From an uncultured Lachnospiraceae bacterium (GTDB lineage: Bacteria; Bacillota; Clostridia; Lachnospirales; Lachnospiraceae): 64,000 nucleotides of DNA. The position numbers and the translations under genes are program-made. Position 1 is the stretch's first letter. The number at the start of each line of letters is the position of its first letter. The stretch lies in NCBI GenBank assembly GCA_900544685.1, contig UQWA01000016.1, positions 5,119 through 69,118 of the forward strand. Direction: 5' to 3'. The notes under the pieces were generated by a model. The model had not been told where the DNA came from and searched no databases. It saw nothing but the letters and a program-made list of their open reading frames with translations. This document shows positions 44,758 through 52,719 of the stretch, one piece after another.

Positions 44758-45623
44758 GACTGTACCCTGACTTTATACCTGGTATAACAATATGTGGATG
44801 CGAAAAAGCCACCACACCGGCTTTTCTGTGCACATCTGTCACATTCCGCAAAATACCGTATTTTATAATTGCTGATACTGTTACGGTAACAATACCAGTA
44901 TTTCCGGTCAAACATGCAAAGTGGAAAATTGTACAGACTTGGTATGATTCCGCATGCAAAACACTGTTCCACCGCCCGTTGAAGGCTGTCTTTTACTTCA
45001 TCAAATTCAATCCACACCTGTTCTCTGTTTTTCCATGCATTTCCCAGCACTTCCATTCCCATGAGATTCACATACTTTATCTCCGGGAATTCCCGGCTGA
45101 TAAACCGGATCAGTTCATTTAGTCTGCTCTCATTCAGTCTTGATACTACAATCCGAATCCCCACTTCCACTCCTGCTTCCAGCAGATGGTGAATCCCGGC
45201 TCTTGTCTGCACAAAACTTCCCGGACAGCCTGCTATCTGATCATGCAGTTCCGAATAGTCTCCATGTACCGGGATCTCGATCTTCAGTCTCTTGTGAGCA
45301 AACGCCGCAAACCGCTCTGCATATCCTCTGGCAGCAAAGCTTCTCCCATTGGACAACATCAGCACTTCTGCATCCGGTGCCTGAAGGAATACTTCTTCAA
45401 TCAGTACCGGAAGCTTTTCTCTGAGAAGCGTCGGCTCCCCGCCTGTGATATCTACGTGTTCCACAGCCGGATCGATCCCACTTATCTGTTCCTTCAGATT
45501 CTCCGGCGTGATCTCATTGGGTCTGGTCCGCAGTTTTACCGAATCCGGACACATAATGCAATTGGAATTGCACTGATTGGTCACATAGATCAGTGCACTG
45601 GTATCTTCTCTTTCTTCTGTCAT
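44754..45623 (-). CDS. hxsC: Radical SAM maturase HxsC
   Basis: A 289-residue radical SAM protein. Cys18, Cys22 and Cys25 form the CNSNCIMC cluster motif, VDITGGEPTLLREKLP follows, and a C-terminal group of cysteines (CMFDRKYWYCYRN, CDRCAQKSRCGG) probably holds an auxiliary cluster. I use the ATG at 45623, which overlaps the peptidase stop as ATGA; ATG at 45635 is an alternative adding four residues. It pairs with HxsB in known Hxs loci. Confidence 0.85.
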   Translation of the reverse strand: MTEEREDTSALIYVTNQCNSNCIMCPDSVKLRTRPNEITPENLKEQISGIDPAVEHVDITGGEPTLLREKLPVLIEEVFLQAPDAEVLMLSNGRSFAARGYAERFAAFAHKRLKIEIPVHGDYSELHDQIAGCPGSFVQTRAGIHHLLEAGVEVGIRIVVSRLNESRLNELIRFISREFPEIKYVNLMGMEVLGNAWKNREQVWIEFDEVKDSLQRAVEQCFACGIIPSLYNFPLCMFDRKYWYCYRNSISNYKIRYFAECDRCAQKSRCGGFFASTYCYTRYKVRVQS

Positions 45624-46639
45624 TTTAACACCCATGCTCCCACCAGATACGTTATCAGTCCTGCCAGCACAAAAACTGCAAATGGAATATAACGTACCAC
45701 CATAATATATTCTTTTCCGTATTTGGATTTTTCCCATCTGTGAATGGATTCTGCCTGCTCTTGCGTAATACGGGACTTCGTTGTCTCATCTGTACTTTCC
45801 GGCAGTCCCTTCACTCTGGAACACAAAAATTGCTGTACTGCAAAATAAGACAAAATCATGCCACTCTTTACCTCACTGGTTTTTACCCACTCATAATTAT
45901 ATTTTTCTGCAAACTTCAGGCTGAAATGGGATACCAGCACAAGCAGCACGGTAAGTCCCAGATCCTTCATACGCATGCCTCCAGACATTGCTGCCCCTGC
46001 CACATATAAGATCACCAGTACTACTGTCAGTACCTTTTTTCCGCAAAACTGCACCGCCACAAGCTGACCGGTCAGCAATACGCCCACCACTGCAAAAAAG
46101 ATCCGGTTGCTCTCATAATATTCACCCATAAAGCAGGCGCAAATCGTGTATACAAGAGACAAAAATGAGATGGAAAACAGCAGATTCCAGATCTGCCGGA
46201 CATCAAACTTTTTTTTCTGAAACTGAATTCCTTCGTTTTTCTTTAAAAAACGATACCATAAGGATTCCAGGAACACGTATAGATAGGCTTCCAGAAAGAT
46301 CAGCATAAAAATCAACATAGACGGGAACAACATGCTGTCTGTGGTCACATACCAGCCCGCCGGAAACAGGAAATTCAGAAACATCCAGAGCTTGGAATCG
46401 CCTGCTCCCCACATCTTTAATGCATAAAACAGAATGGCAATGGCAACCGCTGCCAGCAGATTCACCACAAACAAACGGATACTTTCTCTGTGGCCATAAT
46501 AATATAGGATCACCAGAACACTGGCAGGAATCATACCAAAGCTAAGCCAGCGGTTGTAGATCTTCCCCTTTTTCCAGTCCGTCACCGCTGCTGCCAGACA
46601 GATAACCAGCAGATAACATATCATGATCCACTCAGTCAT
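45620..46639 (-). CDS. A24-family prepilin-peptidase-like membrane protein in the Hxs operon
   Basis: A 339-residue protein with at least eight membrane segments. The first part carries the two aspartates of A24 aspartic peptidases: Asp21 in AAAVTDWKKGKIYNRW and Asp81 in the GxGD motif MWGAGDSKLW. This is the pattern of TadV/CpaA/FlaK enzymes that cleave class III (prepilin) signals. The C-terminal half is extra and unrecognised. It sits between the 74-residue protein and hxsC with overlapping stop and start codons on both sides. HxsA, with its EEEG-hydrophobic leader, is the most likely substrate. No pilin or pilus-assembly gene is in the window. Confidence 0.8.
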   Translation of the reverse strand: MTEWIMICYLLVICLAAAVTDWKKGKIYNRWLSFGMIPASVLVILYYYGHRESIRLFVVNLLAAVAIAILFYALKMWGAGDSKLWMFLNFLFPAGWYVTTDSMLFPSMLIFMLIFLEAYLYVFLESLWYRFLKKNEGIQFQKKKFDVRQIWNLLFSISFLSLVYTICACFMGEYYESNRIFFAVVGVLLTGQLVAVQFCGKKVLTVVLVILYVAGAAMSGGMRMKDLGLTVLLVLVSHFSLKFAEKYNYEWVKTSEVKSGMILSYFAVQQFLCSRVKGLPESTDETTKSRITQEQAESIHRWEKSKYGKEYIMVVRYIPFAVFVLAGLITYLVGAWVLK

Positions 46640-46856
46640 ACATGCCTCCGGCTGCCTTTATCGTCTCCGCAAGAACATAATTACCAAATTCGTCCATGGT
46701 TCTCTGTGGATCTGCCATGCAGTGTTTAAAAGTCAGCATATAATACTTCCCATCTTCCTCCATTAAATGGATCGCAGCCAATTGGCCAAATGCCTGTATT
46801 GCATGTTCTATTGCACTTTTTTGATATATCTCTTTTTGCAGGGTCATTTTATTCAT
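46632..46856 (-). CDS. Small conserved-looking protein of the Hxs operon
   Basis: A 74-residue protein of mixed alpha/beta type (beginning MNKMTLQKEIYQKSAIEHAI, later YYMLTFKHCMADPQRTMDEFGNYVLAETIK). I do not recognise a family; its size and fold style recall PqqD-like recognition proteins. Its start overlaps the end of hxsD by eight bases, and its stop overlaps the start of the A24 gene by eight, so it is firmly part of the operon. A peptide-binding partner of the maturases is a reasonable guess only. Confidence 0.7.
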   Translation of the reverse strand: MNKMTLQKEIYQKSAIEHAIQAFGQLAAIHLMEEDGKYYMLTFKHCMADPQRTMDEFGNYVLAETIKAAGGMYD

Positions 46857-47253
46857 CGTACCACGCCTTCGCAATCTCATCTAAATCATAAAGTTCCAGA
46901 TCGTCTGACTCTTCTTTCTGATCCCCGGATTCTTTGGTGTCATCTTCCGGAATAAAGGCACTATACAAAGCACGCGTCACAATCAATTCACGCAGCTCCT
47001 GTGTATCCTGACTGACTGCCAGCTTCAGGCACTGATTCAGTAATTCATTCTGAAATCTGCCCACTCGGTCACCGTCAATCTGCCCGTCTTTTCCGGTAAA
47101 ACGTATGATAAAATGTTCTTCGTCCATATCCAGTCCAATATAATCATCGTCCATGAACAAATAGGCCGCCCGGTATATTGCCTTTAATGGATAAAGTGAC
47201 TTCTTCACACGGAATTCTGCTTTTCCGTTATCTAATATAGTGTAATCTAACAT
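46849..47253 (-). CDS. hxsD: His-Xaa-Ser system protein HxsD
   Basis: A 134-residue protein. It shows SLYPLKAIYRAAYLFMDDDYIGLD and the key block FQNELLNQCLKLAVSQDTQELRELIVTRAL, which fits the HxsD signature of a NELLN-type helix followed by a REL helix; a long acidic tail follows. HxsD accompanies HxsA, HxsB and HxsC and may present the substrate. The Met at 47253 has AGAGGA at the right distance; upstream in-frame codons lie inside the promoter. It is the first gene of the operon. Confidence 0.8.
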   Translation of the reverse strand: MLDYTILDNGKAEFRVKKSLYPLKAIYRAAYLFMDDDYIGLDMDEEHFIIRFTGKDGQIDGDRVGRFQNELLNQCLKLAVSQDTQELRELIVTRALYSAFIPEDDTKESGDQKEESDDLELYDLDEIAKAWYDE

Positions 47254-47296
47254 AGTAATCCTCTGATAGCATCTGTAAACTTTTTTTATTAGTTCT

Positions 47297-47325
47297 ATTT
47301 TACAGTTTTGGCGCATATTCGTCAA
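47297..47325 (-). promoter_or_regulatory. Promoter of the Hxs operon
   Basis: TTGACG and TAAAAT on the minus strand with a 17-base spacer, about 40 bases upstream of the hxsD start. The -35 element sits just beyond a terminator that isolates the upstream operon. Confidence 0.7.
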
Positions 47326-47332
47326 TTGAAAA

Positions 47333-47365
47333 AGCACTTTAAGAACATAAAATTCTTAAAGTGCT
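47333..47365 (-). terminator. Terminator of the BlaI-M56-small peptide operon
   Basis: AGCACTTTAAGAA and TTCTTAAAGTGCT form a 13-base stem with a 7-base loop, followed on the minus strand by TTTTC. It lies 11 bases past the small peptide gene. Confidence 0.85.
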
Positions 47366-47375
47366 TAGTGGTTGA

Positions 47376-47618
47376 TTAGGTCACATTTTTCCAATACGGA
47401 TCTTCCCAACGTCCCTTTGTAGCATTCCATCTGCGACATTGTAAATGTCCATTCAGGTAACGGAACTTCATTTCAATTGTATCTGATACTCTACTTTGAA
47501 CATCCTGTGTCTCTTCCGTATCCTGTACTATTGCTGTGTCCACATCATTTGCTAAAGCTGTTGTCCCTGCTACTCCCAATGATACTGCTAATAACAGTAC
47601 ACTTACTTTCTTTCTCAT
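47376..47618 (-). CDS. Small exported peptide co-transcribed with BlaI/M56
   Basis: An 80-residue protein with a Sec signal peptide (MRKKVSVLLLAVSLGVAGTTALA, cleavage before ND). The mature part of about 57 residues ends in an aromatic and basic motif, FRYLNGHLQCRRWNATKG then RWEDPYWKNV, with a single cysteine. I do not recognise the family. The start at 47618 has GGTGAGAG upstream and overlaps the M56 gene stop as ATGA. It may be a signal, antimicrobial-type peptide or a regulated surface peptide; unknown. Confidence 0.75.
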   Translation of the reverse strand: MRKKVSVLLLAVSLGVAGTTALANDVDTAIVQDTEETQDVQSRVSDTIEMKFRYLNGHLQCRRWNATKGRWEDPYWKNVT

Positions 47619-48772
47619 TCTTCTCTCACCTCCATTTCCTGTTCCATTGCTGCGATCATGTCTTCTTCGACGATTTGTTCTACAATATTGCCATCTTCCC
47701 AAAAATGTATGATGTATTCTCCATTTTCATTTACTGACAGCCACATATCATTACCGTTAACTTCTTGCCCTATGCCATAATCTGTATTTCTGATATTATA
47801 ATACGGCGTCACTACAAACAAATAACTGCACGCCAACAATCCAAGCATTCCCAGACACCAGACATGAAATCCAGCCTTGGAACTTCCGTTCACTGGCTCC
47901 TGTGTCAACACTGCACGAAACCTTTCTTCCATCGCACGATTGTAACCGCAACTCGCAAAGCCTGTCGTACTGCCAACGAATAACTTCTTTTTTCTGTTTT
48001 TATTCTTCAGGACTTTCAGAATGGTCTGCAGATATGTTGTGTATTCTTCCACTGTATAATCGGATGTTACTCTGATGTCACATCTGACTTCCAACGCATA
48101 ATTCAACTCTGTCTTTACCACGTAGGTTAATGGATTCCACCAGAATATACAGTTCAGGAGATTCGCCGCCATCATATAATACAAATCATGATACTTCAAA
48201 TGTGTAATCTCATGAGTAAATATGTACTCCAGTTCTTTTTCACTAAATTCCGTCTCTGGCAATATGATGTAACTGGTTCTGAATCCAATACACATAGGTG
48301 AATCCACTTCACTGCTTTTCACCAGTAAAATTCTACGATGATAATTCAACTGCTCACATATTCTCTGCAAAACCACTTCGTATGCCGCTTCCTGCATAAC
48401 GCACTGCCGACAGATTGCAAGCTGATTAAAATAGGTAGCAACAAAACGAATCACCAGTATTACTGCTACTACTCCAAGTATCATAGCAGTCATCTGCATG
48501 ATTGTCAGACTTACCGAACCGATATGATGAGGTTCCATGTTCACAATCTTGTAACATTTCAAAAACCATGGCCAGTGTACTTCAATCTTTCTTGCAATTC
48601 CTATATCAAACGGTATTGCCATTCGCAGCAATAGTATGATGCAGATCACGATACTGCCTGATATCCCGACTTTGCTTCTGAGTATCTTCGTCTTCCTCAT
48701 TCCAAGAAACATACAGGTAAAAATCAGGCTCCAAAGCATCGTAATCAGAAATGAGAGTAGAAAATTATCCAT
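47615..48772 (-). CDS. M56-family (BlaR1/MecR1-like) membrane metallopeptidase
   Basis: A 385-residue membrane protease with four to five hydrophobic segments. The zinc motif HEITHLKYHD faces the cytoplasm, followed by the FWWNPLTYVVKTELNYALEVRCD block of the family. The C-terminus has only one more membrane segment and about 65 outside residues, so the penicillin-binding sensor domain of BlaR1 is missing. Proteins like this cleave a BlaI repressor on an unknown signal. It is encoded two bases after blaI and overlaps the small peptide gene. Confidence 0.85.
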   Translation of the reverse strand: MDNFLLSFLITMLWSLIFTCMFLGMRKTKILRSKVGISGSIVICIILLLRMAIPFDIGIARKIEVHWPWFLKCYKIVNMEPHHIGSVSLTIMQMTAMILGVVAVILVIRFVATYFNQLAICRQCVMQEAAYEVVLQRICEQLNYHRRILLVKSSEVDSPMCIGFRTSYIILPETEFSEKELEYIFTHEITHLKYHDLYYMMAANLLNCIFWWNPLTYVVKTELNYALEVRCDIRVTSDYTVEEYTTYLQTILKVLKNKNRKKKLFVGSTTGFASCGYNRAMEERFRAVLTQEPVNGSSKAGFHVWCLGMLGLLACSYLFVVTPYYNIRNTDYGIGQEVNGNDMWLSVNENGEYIIHFWEDGNIVEQIVEEDMIAAMEQEMEVREE

Positions 48773-48774
48773 CC

Positions 48775-49176
48775 TTATTTGCTCTCCTCAAGAAGCGATT
48801 CCAGTTTCTTAATCAGTTCTTCACTTCCTGCTTCTTTTGCCATTGCCATCGCTACTTTCGTTATAGACTTCTGATTCACTACACCGTCTACTGACATTGC
48901 CATCTGGGCTGCATATTCTTCCCTGGTCAGTGCCGGTGCAAAAGTTCTGGCATACTGGGTGTTGCTCTGCACCAGCCCTTCTACCTGAATCACCTTTTTC
49001 TTCAACATGGAACGAAGTACATTATGAAGATAACCTGAACTCCATTCCTTAAATGGTGGCTTTTCCAAAATATCGTTACCGGAAAGTGGCTCTTCTGCTG
49101 TCCAGATATATTCCATCACTTCCCGTTCTGCATCTGTAAGTAAATTCTTTTTCTTTTTTAACTGCATATTCTTCAC
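48775..49176 (-). CDS. BlaI/MecI/CopY family transcriptional repressor
   Basis: A 133-residue winged-helix repressor: LTDAEREVMEYIWTAEEPLSGNDIL and GYLHNVLRSMLKKKVIQVEG in the DNA-binding half, then a dimerisation helix. BlaI proteins bind operators as dimers and are cut by the partner M56 peptidase. It is the first gene of a three-gene operon with the M56 peptidase and the small exported peptide, which it probably autoregulates. Confidence 0.88.
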   Translation of the reverse strand: MKNMQLKKKKNLLTDAEREVMEYIWTAEEPLSGNDILEKPPFKEWSSGYLHNVLRSMLKKKVIQVEGLVQSNTQYARTFAPALTREEYAAQMAMSVDGVVNQKSITKVAMAMAKEAGSEELIKKLESLLEESK

Positions 49177-49236
49177 ACTCTACTGTAATTTTATAATGTA
49201 ATACTATCGTGTTGTTAATTTCTTTTATTAACTATT

Positions 49237-49265
49237 ATTCTATAATATATACTCTGATTCGTCAA
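49237..49265 (-). promoter_or_regulatory. Promoter of the BlaI-M56-peptide operon
   Basis: TTGACG and TAGAAT on the minus strand with a 17-base spacer. Between it and blaI lies ATTACATTATAAAATTACAG, a repeated ATTACA pattern that could serve as operator, but it is not a clean TACA-TGTA dyad. Confidence 0.6.
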
Positions 49266-49318
49266 TTAAAAATTTGCGTACTGCCAATTTTATTATATTC
49301 GCCCCCAATAAGGTTCCC

Positions 49319-50521
49319 TTAAAAACCAAATAACTTGAGCGCATTGCCGCGCCAGATCTGTCCAGCCGTATAGCAGGCCTCTTCACAGCTGAGGTATCCC
49401 TCCTGACACATCTCTGAGAGCACTTCCGACACCACCCTGCGGAATGCCAAAACTGCACCGTAACTTTCCTCAGAGGTCCAGGTATCACAGCCCCAGAGGA
49501 TGCGATTGTTTCCACCAATCTCCAGTGCTTCCCGCAGGAATCGTTTCGCTGCCGATGTGCTGATAAGGGGCAGCCAGCAGAGATCTGCATAGACGTTGGG
49601 ATAATTATGGAGAAGTCCCAGGAGATCATCCATCCAAGGGTAGCCTCCATGGAACAAATCAAACTTAGTGTCTGGCAAAGCCTCAATGAGATCCTTCAGA
49701 TAAATCGGCGATGTGTCATTCATGGTGCCAAGTCCCGTATGAATTTGAACCACCAAGCCATGTTCTCCCGCCAATCGGCAAATATAGTAAACCATGTATT
49801 CATAGAAGTCCCTGTAGGCTGCTTCTGTAGGATGTTCCTGGCCATAAGCGGCGGCAGCACGACTTTTGTTAAAATTCCGTACTCGGTTGCCCTCATCATA
49901 GGCAATCGCAAATTTCAAGACACGGTATTGCCGGATATACTGACTGATCATCTCCAGGTAATCATCAAAGTTCTTTTCATATACACCAGGAATATACATG
50001 GAAGGATTGTTTCCGTTATGATCTTTTCGCGATTTACAGTTGCAAACGGCAAACATATTGCAACGAAGCACTGGCACAAACAGTTTTCCAGTACTTTCCA
50101 CCTGACCTGGATGGGTATAATTGTCCAACAGAATCCGATCATATCGGCACTGTTCTTCCAGAATGCGAAGATGATGGTTCGAATCCTCATAAGCTTTATC
50201 AATAGCCTTGTCCAATTCTTTCAGATGCACAGCATCCACTGGCAAATTATACAGATCTGAAATGGCACAGCGTAGCCAGTAGAAATAACTGTTACTGCAG
50301 TTTCGCAGCAAAAACTCCTGTACTTCCTGTGCATCATCTGGATAGGTATCCATCCAGCTGCAATAGCTGTGATCATATAAGAATTTTAACCCCATGTTCT
50401 GAAACTGATCATCAGGCAAATGGTGACAATGGGTATCAATTCCGCGGAGACCGTCCAAATGCTGCAAAATAGCCACACTTACGACGTCTCGATTTGGGAT
50501 ATATTCTGTATTTTTCTGCAT
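49319..50521 (-). CDS. Amidohydrolase-superfamily protein
   Basis: A 400-residue TIM-barrel hydrolase. Metal-ligand motifs are GIDTHCHHLPDD near residue 27, VVQIHTGLG in the middle, LFHGGYPWMDD and the final WGCDTWTS aspartate. It resembles the amidohydrolase-2 and uronate isomerase branch. The substrate is unknown. It stands alone, and the intergenic spacers on both sides show no operon partner. Confidence 0.8.
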   Translation of the reverse strand: MQKNTEYIPNRDVVSVAILQHLDGLRGIDTHCHHLPDDQFQNMGLKFLYDHSYCSWMDTYPDDAQEVQEFLLRNCSNSYFYWLRCAISDLYNLPVDAVHLKELDKAIDKAYEDSNHHLRILEEQCRYDRILLDNYTHPGQVESTGKLFVPVLRCNMFAVCNCKSRKDHNGNNPSMYIPGVYEKNFDDYLEMISQYIRQYRVLKFAIAYDEGNRVRNFNKSRAAAAYGQEHPTEAAYRDFYEYMVYYICRLAGEHGLVVQIHTGLGTMNDTSPIYLKDLIEALPDTKFDLFHGGYPWMDDLLGLLHNYPNVYADLCWLPLISTSAAKRFLREALEIGGNNRILWGCDTWTSEESYGAVLAFRRVVSEVLSEMCQEGYLSCEEACYTAGQIWRGNALKLFGF

Positions 50522-50564
50522 AGAATCTTCTCCTTTTGTATTGGAATGAAATAAAATGTATTGT

Positions 50565-50580
50565 ATGGTGTCAGACCACT
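50565..50580. repeat. Degenerate copy of the GGTC-GACC palindrome
   Basis: ATGGTGTCAGACCACT is a mutated relative of the GGGGTC-A-GACCCC element found from 51.7 to 61.0 kb. It lies just past the end of the methyltransferase gene. Low confidence as a family member. Confidence 0.3.
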
Positions 50581-51196
50581 ATATACCTCCAATTTCAAAT
50601 ACTACAATCCGTTCCCTGGCATTATCCCCTGGGAACAGATCTCTGCAATCTATCTCATCTGCAAATAACAACTCATCTACCGTCATCAGATAAGATATAT
50701 ATTCATCCGACGGATAATAGAAAAACAACTGTATTTTCCGCATCTGTGCATAATAGGATTCCAGAATTCTCGCCATCACTTTTTTCAACAGATCCAGAGA
50801 AAATGGATTAAAAAAGAAAAAACAATCCACTTGCTCCGGCACCTTATATTCCACTGCATCTGCCTGTACAAAAGAGACTTTTTCTGAAGAAACCGCTTTT
50901 TCTTTATTCAGAACTGCTTTTTCAAAAATCTGCTGATCGTATTCAATTCCTATTGTATGGCATCTTGTTTGATATGCAAGAAAGAAGTCCACCCGGCCTT
51001 TTCCACATCCATAATCAATCACTGTATTCTTCTTTCCAATATATCCAGAATTCGCCAGACGTTCCAGTACAGAGTACGGCGTTGGCTCATAAGGGTAACG
51101 ATATTGATCAGAATGAGAATCATCTCTTCCTGTCGTGCGAATGTGCAGCAGCTTATCCCATTCTAAGTCTTTCTTCTCCTCTGTTTCTTTTCCCAT
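50579..51196 (-). CDS. Class I SAM-dependent methyltransferase
   Basis: A 205-residue methyltransferase. Motif I is VIDYGCGKGRVDFFLAYQ near residue 60, and the acidic loop end TIGIEYDQQIFEKA follows. No target motif is seen; small-molecule or protein substrates are possible. It follows the DUF1653 gene by three bases, so the two form a unit. Confidence 0.82.
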   Translation of the reverse strand: MGKETEEKKDLEWDKLLHIRTTGRDDSHSDQYRYPYEPTPYSVLERLANSGYIGKKNTVIDYGCGKGRVDFFLAYQTRCHTIGIEYDQQIFEKAVLNKEKAVSSEKVSFVQADAVEYKVPEQVDCFFFFNPFSLDLLKKVMARILESYYAQMRKIQLFFYYPSDEYISYLMTVDELLFADEIDCRDLFPGDNARERIVVFEIGGI

Positions 51197-51199
51197 CCC

Positions 51200-51655
51200 T
51201 TATAAACTCACTTTCTCAAATCGATATTTCTGCTTTACGTCTGGATATTTTTCACGATCTACTTCACTCATAAACATAGAATAAGGTCTGGCACATACCT
51301 TAAATGGTGCGCATAGTGCCTGATAAATTACCAGATTTTCCCCATTTTCTGTATGCTGAGCAAAAGCCAGCACCTTATACAGATATTCCGATGTATCTGC
51401 AGATACCCACTCCCGTTTAAAATGCTGTACAATATCTCCTACCAAAATGTCTCGTTCTGGCACTTCTTCTGTTTCCGGTTCTTCCGGCTCTGTATCCAGT
51501 TCCATATATTCGTCTTTATCCAATGACACTGGGACTCCTGATTTTCCGGCAATATGCACTCCGCCATACCAGGTTCCTGTTATTTCATAGATTCCGCCCA
51601 CTTCATATTCTAAAGAATACTCATCCTTCTTTTTTATTACTCTGATTTTCGCCAT
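51200..51655 (-). CDS. DUF1653-domain protein
   Basis: A 151-residue protein. The N-terminal 65 residues form a small beta-rich domain with a Glu-rich linker (EPEEPETEEVPERD). The C-terminus is a DUF1653 domain: GDIVQHFKREW, YLYKVLAFAQHTENGENLVIYQAL and PYSMFMSEVDREKYPD. The function of DUF1653 is not known. It is co-transcribed with a methyltransferase gene. Confidence 0.85.
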   Translation of the reverse strand: MAKIRVIKKKDEYSLEYEVGGIYEITGTWYGGVHIAGKSGVPVSLDKDEYMELDTEPEEPETEEVPERDILVGDIVQHFKREWVSADTSEYLYKVLAFAQHTENGENLVIYQALCAPFKVCARPYSMFMSEVDREKYPDVKQKYRFEKVSL

Positions 51656-51700
51656 ATTAATCTCCCATCTGCTAGATTGTTTTCAGTTCAAATCTTTATA

Positions 51701-51712
51701 GGGTCTGACCCC
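51701..51712. repeat. REP-like palindrome copy 1
   Basis: GGGTC-T-GACCCC in the context TCTTTATAGGGTCTGACCCC followed by GAG. The same flanks (TCTTTAT before, CGAG after) occur at copy 59959-59971. It lies between DUF1653 and an ATPase remnant. Confidence 0.7.
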
Positions 51713-51771
51713 GAGGTCGTAAGAAAGTAACTCATTCATATGGTCAATGTCCATTGAAATATGCAGATTCC

Positions 51772-51969
51772 TCATCCCAAAAGCCAGTCGATGACATCCA
51801 CAACTTTTATGCCATCGTAATTTCCGAGTGAAAATCGATCCAGTGTCAGGACAATCTTTTCATAATTATCCTGAATGCTCCGCAGCGGTCTCATCTCTCT
51901 TTCAAACAAGCAATAAGCTTCATGTATAGAATAGCATAAAATATCAAAAAATGTATCAATTTTTGACAA
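51772..51969 (-). pseudogene. C-terminal remnant of an AAA/DUF4143-type ATPase
   Basis: A 65-codon frame whose end, DNYEKIVLTLDRFSLGNYDGIKVVDVIDWLL, matches the conserved C-terminus of the AAA-plus-DUF4143 ATPases common in this bacterial group. The ATPase and middle portions (more than 300 residues) are absent and there is no ribosome binding site. Read as a truncated relic. Confidence 0.75.
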
Positions 51970-52045
51970 GGGTATTGCTCTTGTCTATTTGTCGTACATT
52001 TTTTTGATTTATGTATGGAATTTAATCTGTGACAAGAAAATGAAA

Positions 52046-52082
52046 AGAGAAGTTAGTATCGAAAAAAGATACCAATTTCTCT
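52046..52082 (-). terminator. Probable terminator of the prophage-type genes
   Basis: AGAGAAGTTAGTATC pairs with GATACCAATTTCTCT with two imperfect pairs and a 7-base loop; the minus strand continues TTTTCATTTTCTTG. It lies about 17 bases past the 62-codon gene. Confidence 0.5.
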
Positions 52083-52098
52083 CATAATCAGCCTTAAC

Positions 52099-52287
52099 TT
52101 AATGCCATTGCAAAAAGCCCGACTCCATTTCATCTCCATCTTCCTGCGGCTGCTCGGCCATCTCGCACCATTCCGGGTTTTCCCCGTTCACAGATGCCAG
52201 GACCTTATCTTCCGCATCGTCAATTGCATGTACACAGATACCCCCAGTGTTGAACAATGGGTACACACCGATAATTTTCTCACTCAT
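52099..52287 (-). CDS. Small phage-type protein, acidic
   Basis: A 62-residue acidic protein (MSEKIIGVYPLFNTGGICVHAI...). Its ATG overlaps the end of the zinc-finger gene by eight bases, so it is translationally coupled. This kind of short protein is common in clostridial prophages. Function unknown. Confidence 0.6.
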   Translation of the reverse strand: MSEKIIGVYPLFNTGGICVHAIDDAEDKVLASVNGENPEWCEMAEQPQEDGDEMESGFLQWH

Positions 52288-52579
52288 TCCTGTTCGCCTC
52301 CCTTTTTCTGCCCCGGTTTGCACAACCGCGGCTGCAATATTTCCGTTCCGATCCGTACTGATGCCGGTAGGAAAACTCCCTGCCGCACACCGGACAGATC
52401 TTTGACAGCACTGTTCTCCAGTTTTCCGGCTTTGGGTGGGTGTTGTTCCATCTTGACCGGCATTCCGGTGAGCAAAACTTTCTCGGTCTGCCTTTATGAT
52501 TCGGTACAATGGCTGTACCGCACTGAGGGCAGAAGGAAAAAGCCATGTCCTTGATCATTTCAGATGTATAATCTTCCAT
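52280..52579 (-). CDS. Small zinc-finger protein, phage type
   Basis: A 99-residue protein with two four-Cys knuckles: CPQCGTAI with KFCSPECRSRW, and CPVCGREFSYR with YCSRGCANRG. It is basic at the C-terminus and probably binds nucleic acid. The Met at 52579 carries GAGGTG; the earlier in-frame ATG has no ribosome binding site. It precedes the small acidic gene and lies near an HNH nuclease gene, as in prophage modules. Confidence 0.75.
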   Translation of the reverse strand: MEDYTSEMIKDMAFSFCPQCGTAIVPNHKGRPRKFCSPECRSRWNNTHPKPENWRTVLSKICPVCGREFSYRHQYGSERKYCSRGCANRGRKREANRNE

Positions 52580-52719
52580 CTGCCCGCACCTCACTCTCAT
52601 TTTTCGCCGTTATTCCTCTGACCCCCGGCCTACCAATTTTGCGGTTTTTCACAGAAAAGGGCGCACCGGTCTCCGTGTGACTTCACCGTAGAAAAGTGAC
52701 CCCGGCCCCGGTGGGGCTG

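Noticed and set aside
46632..46856. Considered as HxsD
   Set aside because: The NELLN/REL signature of HxsD is in the neighbouring 134-residue protein instead, so this gene is left unnamed.
47615..48772. Beta-lactam resistance sensor BlaR1
   Set aside because: The penicillin-binding sensor domain is missing and no beta-lactamase or PBP2a gene is near.
52099..52509. 136-codon frame covering both small prophage-type genes
   Set aside because: Its first half overlaps the zinc-finger gene in another frame; the zinc-finger protein has two intact Cys4 knuckles, so only the last 62 codons are kept as a separate gene.
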